Assembly: GCA_013361685.1 (NCBI GenBank)
Contig: JABFXP010000567.1
Span: 1 to 39,225 of the forward strand
DNA length: 39,225 nt
Reading direction: 5' to 3'
From: Catenulispora sp.
Lineage (GTDB): Bacteria > Actinomycetota > Actinomycetes > Streptomycetales > Catenulisporaceae
In this document: positions 1 to 4,739 of the stretch, piece after piece
How the letters are laid out: each line of letters starts with the position of its first letter
Numbering within the stretch: position 1 is the first letter of the stretch
Translations under genes and position numbers: made by a program
Notes under the pieces: generated by a model
Database searches by the model: none
Told to the model about the DNA's origin: nothing
Seen by the model: the letters and a program-made list of their open reading frames with translations, nothing else

Positions 1-1
1 G

Positions 2-349
2 CAGCAGCAGCAGTTCCAGCAGAACTTCCTGTGCGTCACCACCAACGACATCCCGGGCTTCCGGATCGACGTGGTGTACGGCGAGGTCTTCGGCCTGACC
101 GTCCGCAGCCGCAACGCCTTCAGCCAGATGGGGGCCGGCCTGAAGTCGATGTTCGGCGGGGAGCTGAAGGGCATGACCAAGGCGCTGATGGACAGCCGCA
201 ACGAGGTCATGCAGCGGATGATCCAGGAGGCGCTGAACCGCGGCGCCAACGCGATCGTCGGCATGCGCTTCGACACCTCGGAGATGGGCGACGTCTGGAC
301 CGAGATCTGCGCGTACGGCACCGCGGTGAGCATCAGCCGCCAGGGCTGA
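2..349 (+). CDS. YbjQ/UPF0145 family protein, 5' end missing
   Basis: The open frame runs in from the window edge, so the true start is not visible. The visible 115 residues contain a Gln-rich stretch, then the YbjQ-type core: TTNDIPGF, then GEVFGLTVRSRN, a helix-rich middle, and the signature EALNRGANAIVGMRFDTSE. YbjQ-family proteins are small and form ring-like pentamers; their biochemical role is not settled. A strong GC hairpin follows 22 bases after the stop, so this is probably the last gene of its transcript. Family assignment is fairly sure; function is not. Confidence 0.8.
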   Translation, partial: QQQQFQQNFLCVTTNDIPGFRIDVVYGEVFGLTVRSRNAFSQMGAGLKSMFGGELKGMTKALMDSRNEVMQRMIQEALNRGANAIVGMRFDTSEMGDVWTEICAYGTAVSISRQG

Positions 350-371
350 TCCGGCGCGGCGCGGCGCCAGC

Positions 372-400
372 GGGCGCGGACCCTGCGGGGGTCCGCGCCC
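372..400 (+). terminator. GC-rich hairpin after the YbjQ-family gene
   Basis: A perfect 12-bp stem (372-383 with 389-400) closes a 5-base loop, tgcgg. It lies 22 bases after the stop codon. There is no real T-tract, only a TTT at 408-410, so it is terminator-like in the actinobacterial style rather than a textbook intrinsic terminator. Confidence 0.6.
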
Positions 401-657
401 GCCGCCGTTTGCGGGGGTGGTGTCGGGCGCCGCGACGGTGGCGGTGCGGCACTGGTGCGGCTCCGCTACGGCGCCAGTGCGGCGTCGTTGCGGTGCCGTT
501 ACAGAGCCGTCATGCCGCCGTCGCGGAGCCGTTGCCGAACCGTCGAGGTGCTGCTGCGGCGTCGTTGCGGCGCCGTTGCGGAGCCATCACGCGACCGCTC
601 CGTCGCCGATCCGTCAGGTTTCGGGCGCTTCGGCGCCGATCCGGATATCGTGACCCG
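401..657. other. Gene-free spacer with imperfect direct repeats
   Basis: Together with the hairpin before it, this makes a 308-base stretch without a convincing gene. Open frames here encode Arg/Ala/Cys-rich strings with no coding bias. The sequence is built from variants of GCGGCGTCGTTGCGG and GCGGAGCCGTTGC. The clearest pair is about 37 bases long, at 478-514 and 555-591 (offset 77). I see no RNA gene or clear promoter. Confidence 0.5.
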
Positions 658-978
658 GTGATCCGACGCGCCCTGACCGCGCTGGCGGCGGCCGCCGTGG
701 CGGAGTTGTGCTGCGCCGCCGGCAGCCTGCTGCACATGGTGCGGCTGGTCGCGCGCGTGGACCGGGTGTCGGCGTGGACCGTCCTGTCCTCGCGCCGGAA
801 CCTGACCTTCAGCGCCTGGCGGGCCTCGCTGACCGTCGGCGACCGGCTGCTGTTCGGCGGCGTCGGGGTGGCCGCGGCGGCCGGCGTGCTGGCCGCGCCG
901 TACCTGCGACCCGCCCTGGCCTCGGCGGCGGCCAAGATCCGTGCCGCACTCGCAGCGCGCACCGCCGGTAGGGGATAA
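658..978 (+). CDS. Small membrane protein of unknown function
   Basis: A 106-residue frame with strongly G/C-biased third positions, so it is probably real despite an unclear start; GTG at 658 is preferred because upstream codons fall in the repeat spacer. Two hydrophobic segments are visible. One is near the N-terminus (ALTALAAAAVAELCCAAG) and one is at about residues 60-80 (LLFGGVGVAAAAGVLAAPYL). The loop between them is basic and the C-terminus is Ala/Arg-rich. It ends 9 bases before thymidine kinase and may be cotranscribed with it. I recognise no family. Confidence 0.55.
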   Translation: MIRRALTALAAAAVAELCCAAGSLLHMVRLVARVDRVSAWTVLSSRRNLTFSAWRASLTVGDRLLFGGVGVAAAAGVLAAPYLRPALASAAAKIRAALAARTAGRG

Positions 979-987
979 TCACCGTCC

Positions 988-1635
988 ATGGCCGAGCTCG
1001 TCTTCTTCACCGGAACCATGGACAGCGGCAAGTCGACCCTCGCCTTGCAGCTCGACCACAACCACAACGCACGCGGCCGCACCGGCCTGATCTTCACCCG
1101 CGACGACCGCGCCGGCAGCGCCACCATCTCCAGCCGGCTGGGCCTGAAGGCCGCCGCGGTCGAGGTCGAGGACGGCACCGACCTGCTGAACCACGTGGTG
1201 CAGATGATGTCGGCCGGCGGCAAGGTGGACTACGTCGTGGCCGACGAGGCGCAGTTCTACACCGAGGACCACATCGAGCAGCTGGCCCGCATGGTCGACG
1301 AGCTGTCCATCGACGTCTACGCCTTCGGCATCACCACCGACTTCCGCACCCGGCTGTTCCCCGGCAGCAAGCGCCTGATCGAACTCGCCGACCGCATCGA
1401 GGTGCTCCAGGTGCAGACCCTGTGCTGGTGCGGCGCCCGGGCCACCCACAACGCCCGCACCCTGCGCGGCGAGATGGTCCTGGAAGGCGAGCAGGTGGTG
1501 GTCGGCGACACCGCGGTCGAGGACGAGATCGGCTACGAGGTGCTGTGCCGCCGGCACCACCGCCGCAGGCTCACCGCGGCCCGCTCCGGCGCCGCCGCAC
1601 TGAGCCCGGACACGCTTCCGTTCGGCGCCTCCTGA
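988..1635 (+). CDS. tdk: Thymidine kinase (type II, TK1-like)
   Basis: Phosphorylates thymidine with ATP to dTMP in the pyrimidine salvage pathway, in the cytoplasm. The 215-residue length fits bacterial TK1-type enzymes. Visible motifs are the P-loop GTMDSGKST (residues 9-17), the DEAQF motif (86-90) with the probable catalytic Glu87, and zinc-ligand cysteines: CWC at 146-148 and a late Cys in LCRRHH. The lasso segment follows the zinc region. The sequence GATAAT at 974-979 lies about 9 bases before the ATG and could serve as a -10 box for a leaderless transcript. Otherwise the gene would be read through from the small membrane protein 9 bases upstream. Confidence 0.93.
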   Translation: MAELVFFTGTMDSGKSTLALQLDHNHNARGRTGLIFTRDDRAGSATISSRLGLKAAAVEVEDGTDLLNHVVQMMSAGGKVDYVVADEAQFYTEDHIEQLARMVDELSIDVYAFGITTDFRTRLFPGSKRLIELADRIEVLQVQTLCWCGARATHNARTLRGEMVLEGEQVVVGDTAVEDEIGYEVLCRRHHRRRLTAARSGAAALSPDTLPFGAS

Positions 1636-1697
1636 CCCCGCACCGGCCGGCCGGTTTGTGAGAGACTGCTGCCTCAACGGGCGCCCACAGTGCCCGA

Positions 1698-1782
1698 GGA
1701 GGATTTGCCTAGCGGCCGAAGGCGTTGGTCTTGAAAACCAAAGTGGCGAGAGTCACCGTGGGTTCGAATCCCACATCCTCCG
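1698..1782 (+). tRNA. tRNA-Ser (anticodon UGA)
   Basis: The acceptor arms GGAGGAT (1698-1704) and ATCCTCC (1775-1781) pair fully. The anticodon stem TTGGT/ACCAA holds the loop CTTGAAA, giving anticodon TGA at 1732-1734. The T-arm GTGGG-TTCGAAT-CCCAC is perfect, and a long variable arm (GTGGCGAGAGTCAC) identifies a class II tRNA. The CCA end is not encoded: the discriminator G1782 is followed by CCG. Confidence 0.96.
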
Positions 1783-1840
1783 CCGTCGACAGGTTTTCGA
1801 CCTGCACTCTTACCGCGCGTGAGAGCGGCTTTCGCCGCAC

Positions 1841-1858
1841 GGGCCCGATTCTCGGCCC
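1841..1858. terminator. Short hairpin between tRNA-Ser and the convergent operon
   Basis: GGGCC at 1841-1845 pairs with GGCCC at 1854-1858. It sits in the 125-base gap between the rightward tRNA and the leftward protease gene. The stem is only 5 bp and there is no T-tract, so the role is uncertain. Confidence 0.25.
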
Positions 1859-1907
1859 TGGCAGGATGCGCCGGTGGGGCCGGCTCCCACCTCCCGCGGG
1901 ATGATGA

Positions 1908-2936
1908 TCACCGCTGTCGTACCACGGGAACCGCGAGGCAACCGCGTTCGCGGGCGTCCTTGCGGGCCAGGCCCGGCGCGGATCCGACGCCCACGACCCG
2001 GTCGCCGTCGATCGCCATCCAGTCCCCGGCGCTCACCCACTCGGGAATCGCGACCGCCAACGCGGCGCTGACCGCCGGTGCCGGACCCGTCGGGCGTGCC
2101 GGTGCGGCAGTCTGCGAGCGCCATTCCACCACCCGCCGTTCCCGTGCCACGGAGCGTCGCCGGACCACGTACTGCGTGACGATCACCGGTCCGAGAACGG
2201 TCAACAGCGGCAGGCTCGAATCGGCGGCGCCGGCCACGAACAACATGCCGACGCCCGCGCACACCGCCACACCCGTCGCGGCGGCCGCGATTCCCGCGCG
2301 ACGGCCGAAGGCCTTGTCCATCGCCAGCGGAAACACCGCCAGCATCACCAGGTCTCCCAAGCCTATGGACACCGGGGTGTGTCCGCCGGCCAGCTCGAAG
2401 ACCGGGGCGAACGGCAGTCCTTGCACGTGGGCGGCGAAGCGATGCGTGACGTCTGTCATGGTCGTGGCGATCAGGTCGTATCCGGTCAGGACCGAGGAGA
2501 ACGCGGCCACCTGTCCGGCCCGCAGCCCGCCCTGCACCCACAGGTTCCCGACACCGACCACCGCGATCGCCAGCACGGCGTCGCTGAAGACCCGGGTCGG
2601 CAGGCTGTGGCCCGAGGCCCACGCCGCGAACGTCCCAGCGCACAGCGCCGTGGCGGCCAGCAACCCCGCGCGGCCGCCCATGACGGGCGCGAGGGTCGCC
2701 TGCACCGCGACGAGGCCGACCAGGCCGAACACCGCCGCCACGAACGTCCCTGGCAGATGCAGGTACAGCAGTGGCGCCGCGACGACCATGACCGTCATGA
2801 ACACCAAATCGGAGCTCCGGAACACGCCGATCGGCGGCCGGGGGACGGTCCAGCGACGGCCATAGGCGAAGGCCGCGGCGATGAGCAGGCTGATGCAGCC
2901 TGTCATGACCGCCCACCAGCCCCATCCCAACGTCAT
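1908..2936 (-). CDS. Predicted presenilin/SPP-like GxGD intramembrane aspartyl protease
   Basis: A 342-residue polytopic protein. I count nine hydrophobic segments, at about 8-26, 42-60, 63-83, 88-107, 117-135, 140-162, 188-206, 214-236 and 241-258, followed by a soluble tail of about 84 residues. Segment 6 carries GYD (Asp154), segment 7 carries GLGD (192-195, Asp195), and segment 9 begins with SLPLL (241-245) in the position of the PAL motif. Presenilin and signal peptide peptidase (peptidase family A22) have nine helices, YD in helix 6, GxGD in helix 7 and PAL in helix 9, so number, order and spacing all fit. These enzymes cut transmembrane helices inside the membrane. The start overlaps the stop of the upstream ligase gene (ATGA), implying translational coupling. 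The obvious candidate substrate is the 22-residue hydrophobic peptide encoded first in the operon. The alternative is an unrelated transporter with chance GxGD. The family call rests on motifs only. Confidence 0.7.
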   Translation of the reverse strand: MTLGWGWWAVMTGCISLLIAAAFAYGRRWTVPRPPIGVFRSSDLVFMTVMVVAAPLLYLHLPGTFVAAVFGLVGLVAVQATLAPVMGGRAGLLAATALCAGTFAAWASGHSLPTRVFSDAVLAIAVVGVGNLWVQGGLRAGQVAAFSSVLTGYDLIATTMTDVTHRFAAHVQGLPFAPVFELAGGHTPVSIGLGDLVMLAVFPLAMDKAFGRRAGIAAAATGVAVCAGVGMLFVAGAADSSLPLLTVLGPVIVTQYVVRRRSVARERRVVEWRSQTAAPARPTGPAPAVSAALAVAIPEWVSAGDWMAIDGDRVVGVGSAPGLARKDARERGCLAVPVVRQR

Positions 2937-4399
2937 ACCCCGACTCCGATCGGCTCGGTGTGCCGCCCGCCGCGCTCGAAGCTCCGCTCCCGCAGATCGG
3001 CGCGCACCGGCACGACGGACGGCAGATCCTCGGCGTCGTCGTGCAGGACGATGCCTGCCAACCGCGGCGCCAGCCGGGCGGCGCGCTCCTCCAGCCGCGA
3101 CAGGGCGGCCGCGTTGTTGTGCCGCACCACAACATGCAGCAACGGCCCGGCAGCCGTGTCGACGAGGCAGTACCGGGCTGGAAGCGGCACCCCGCGGTCG
3201 CCTTCGAGGACTTCCAAGACCGATCTCGCGGGCGCGGCCAAGCTCACCGGACCGTCGTATCGGCCCAGGATGTCGGACGAGGCGGTGATCCCGGCCATTT
3301 CACACGTCGGCGCCTCGACGGGCAGCCGCACCAGATCCGCGGTCACGTAGCGCAGCAGGACGGTGCATTCCCGGAAGAAGGAGAAGGGCGTGGCGACGAC
3401 CGTGGCCAGTCCGCCCGGCTCGGCCGGCTGCAACGTCACCGGATCCAGCAGCTCCACATGTCCGAACTCCGACGGGAAGTGCAGATGCCCCTGGCTGCAA
3501 CGGCCGGCTCCGACCGGGGCGATCTCGGTCGCCATGTAGTTGCTGGAGATCCGCTCGACGCCGAACACCTCCCGGATCCGCTCGGTGAGGGCCTCGGTGA
3601 GGATCTCTCCACCGCTCTGCACGGACAGCAACCCGAAGTCAGCAGCCTGCCAACCGCCTTGCTCGGCGGCCTCGACCAGGGCGGCCAGGTAACTCGCGGC
3701 GCCGTTGAGGTGCGTGGGCTGGGCCGCCTTGCGCGGCAGGTCCAGCGGGGCCGCCAGCCGCTCCAGGGCCAAGGCCGGCTCGATCGTCCCGATCTGCAGG
3801 AATCCCGCCCCGATCCGGCGGACGGCCTCGTTGACGCTCAGCAGCGCCATGGTTCCGCGCGACGACGACGTGTGCGCCATGACGTGCTCGGGCCGCAGCT
3901 TCTCGGTGATGCACAGCGCCAGGGTGTTGATGGCCACGAGGGCGTCGACCTCACCGGCGGAGAACCACACCCGGGTGGGTGTGCCCGTGGTCCCGGTCGT
4001 GGTGGCGAGCACGACCGGAGCTGAGCGCGAGGACACGAACATCGAGGGCATGCCCCGCAGTGCCGCCTTCGGCGTCACGGGAACACGCGCCCACGTCTGG
4101 GGATCCAGGCTCGACGCGTCGATCCCGGATGCGGCGAGCACCTGCTGGTAGTAGGCGGTGTGCGCGGTGGCGTACGCAGCGGTGCGGCGCAGGTTCCTGA
4201 CGAGCATCGCCGCCGCGGCCTCGGGGTCTGCCGCGGCTCCCTGCCCGGGCAGCAGAGCCGAGTCCTCGCCGGGGGCGCCGAACTCGGCGACGGTGGCGAC
4301 GACGTCGTCGGCGATCCGGCTGAGCATCGCCGGGTTCATCCGCCCTCTGAGGATCCCAGCGGCGTATCGGAGTTGCGTGACCGCGCTGTCGAACACCAT
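2933..4399 (-). CDS. PaaK/LuxE-like AMP-forming adenylating enzyme
   Basis: A 488-residue member of the phenylacetate-CoA ligase/acyl-protein synthetase branch of the ANL superfamily. Such enzymes activate a carboxylate as an acyl-adenylate and pass it to CoA or to a cysteine. Motifs in order: the phosphate-binding loop TTTGTTGTPTRVWFS (133-147), YMATE (288-292, A5-like), YVTAD (351-355, with the ribose-binding Asp) and GRYD (379-382, hinge). The last lysine is K224. The C-terminal half has none, so the usual A10 lysine is absent; GGRHTE near 478-482 may occupy its place. It sits between the short peptide gene and the GxGD protease and overlaps the latter by 4 bases. A Shine-Dalgarno (AGTGAAGGG) lies about 5 bases before the ATG. 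The substrate is unknown; modification of the peptide is my inference. Confidence 0.8.
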   Translation of the reverse strand: MVFDSAVTQLRYAAGILRGRMNPAMLSRIADDVVATVAEFGAPGEDSALLPGQGAAADPEAAAAMLVRNLRRTAAYATAHTAYYQQVLAASGIDASSLDPQTWARVPVTPKAALRGMPSMFVSSRSAPVVLATTTGTTGTPTRVWFSAGEVDALVAINTLALCITEKLRPEHVMAHTSSSRGTMALLSVNEAVRRIGAGFLQIGTIEPALALERLAAPLDLPRKAAQPTHLNGAASYLAALVEAAEQGGWQAADFGLLSVQSGGEILTEALTERIREVFGVERISSNYMATEIAPVGAGRCSQGHLHFPSEFGHVELLDPVTLQPAEPGGLATVVATPFSFFRECTVLLRYVTADLVRLPVEAPTCEMAGITASSDILGRYDGPVSLAAPARSVLEVLEGDRGVPLPARYCLVDTAAGPLLHVVVRHNNAAALSRLEERAARLAPRLAGIVLHDDAEDLPSVVPVRADLRERSFERGGRHTEPIGVGV

Positions 4400-4406
4400 G
4401 CCTGCC

Positions 4407-4520
4407 CTTCACTTCCGCGGGACGCCCCGGGCCGGTTTCGGGGCCCGGCCCGGGGCACCAGGCGTGCTCTTCACTTCCAGGGGATGCCCCGGGCCGGTTA
4501 CGGGGGGCCCGGCCCGGGGC
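4407..4520 (-). repeat. Tandem duplicated hairpin element between peptide and ligase genes
   Basis: Two copies (4407-4456 and 4469-4520, offset 62) share CTTCACTTCC followed by a 12-bp GC stem, GCCCCGGGCCGG with CCGGCCCGGGGC. Stem arms are 4424-4435/4445-4456 and 4486-4497/4509-4520, with loops of 9 and 11 bases. On the coding (minus) strand each hairpin precedes GGAAGTGAAG; the ligase-proximal copy supplies the ligase ribosome-binding site. The stems may attenuate read-through, stabilise the peptide mRNA, or both. Confidence 0.75.
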
Positions 4521-4530
4521 CGTTCATGGG

Positions 4531-4599
4531 TCAGTAATTCTGCGCGAACATCGCGGCGCCGATCGTCGAGACCGCCAACTTCACATACTGCTTGAGCAT
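4531..4599 (-). CDS. 22-residue hydrophobic peptide, candidate signal precursor
   Basis: A very short gene that starts MLKQYVK, continues with a hydrophobic core LAVSTIGAAMFA, and ends in QNY. It is supported by the best ribosome-binding site in the window, 5 bases before the ATG, and by its place as first gene of an operon with a ligase and a predicted intramembrane protease. The basic N-terminus plus apolar core resembles streptococcal SHP pheromone precursors (about 20-23 residues) in layout only. It has no Cys, so it is not a lanthipeptide. The regulator with TPR repeats is divergent, 140 bases away. The alternative is an attenuation leader peptide acting on the hairpins that begin 10 bases after its stop, but it lacks a run of one amino acid. 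No known peptide family is recognised. Confidence 0.65.
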   Translation of the reverse strand: MLKQYVKLAVSTIGAAMFAQNY

Positions 4600-4604
4600 C
4601 AAAA

Positions 4605-4612
4605 TCACCTCC
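4605..4612 (-). promoter_or_regulatory. Near-perfect Shine-Dalgarno of the 22-residue peptide gene
   Basis: On the minus strand the sequence reads GGGAGGTGATTTTG before ATG. GGAGGTGA matches the 16S rRNA 3' end over eight bases with a 5-base gap. No other gene in the window has such a site. It is the main evidence that this short frame is translated, and efficiently. Confidence 0.85.
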
Positions 4613-4631
4613 CGCCTGCGAACCGTGACGA

Positions 4632-4695
4632 CCACTGTGTCCGCCCGGCGAGCCGGTGGCACGATTCCCACGCAAGTCCACACACCCTCTAGGAT
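4632..4695. promoter_or_regulatory. Divergent promoter/operator region between peptide operon and regulator
   Basis: The 140-base gap 4600-4739 must hold both promoters. TAGGAT at 4690-4695 is a possible -10 for the regulator; no convincing -35 is seen. A nested dyad, CCAC (4632-4635) with GTGG (4656-4659) around CCGGC-GA-GCCGG (4645-4656), lies upstream of the peptide gene and is a candidate regulator site. All of this is weak. Confidence 0.3.
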
Positions 4696-4739
4696 CAGAA
4701 CCCTTGCAGCGGCGATCACCTCGGGGGTGCGCATCCGTC

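Noticed and set aside
510-1223. Leftward frame across the spacer and thymidine kinase
   Set aside because: It overlaps a clear tdk gene and the repeat spacer; composition is typical of antisense GC frames.
1698-1907. tRNA-Ser as an integration site for the peptide module
   Set aside because: No duplicated tRNA 3' end, integrase or composition shift was found around 1783-7055.
1819-2865. Rightward 348-residue frame opposite the protease
   Set aside because: Antisense shadow rich in Ala/Thr/Arg with no recognisable domain or ribosome-binding site.
1810-3135. Long leftward frame of 441 residues over the protease gene
   Set aside because: Arg/Gly/Pro-rich shadow in another frame; it lacks membrane segments and motifs, while the 1908-2936 frame has a coherent nine-helix pattern and an ATGA overlap with the ligase.
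4531-4599. Lanthipeptide, lasso or thiopeptide precursor
   Set aside because: The peptide has no Cys and no leader/core layout, and none of the matching maturation enzymes is nearby.
4531-4734. A 67-residue reading frame that contains the 22-residue peptide at its end
   Set aside because: The upstream 45 residues have no ribosome-binding site at their start and would run through the divergent promoter region. The excellent Shine-Dalgarno sits right before the internal ATG at 4599.
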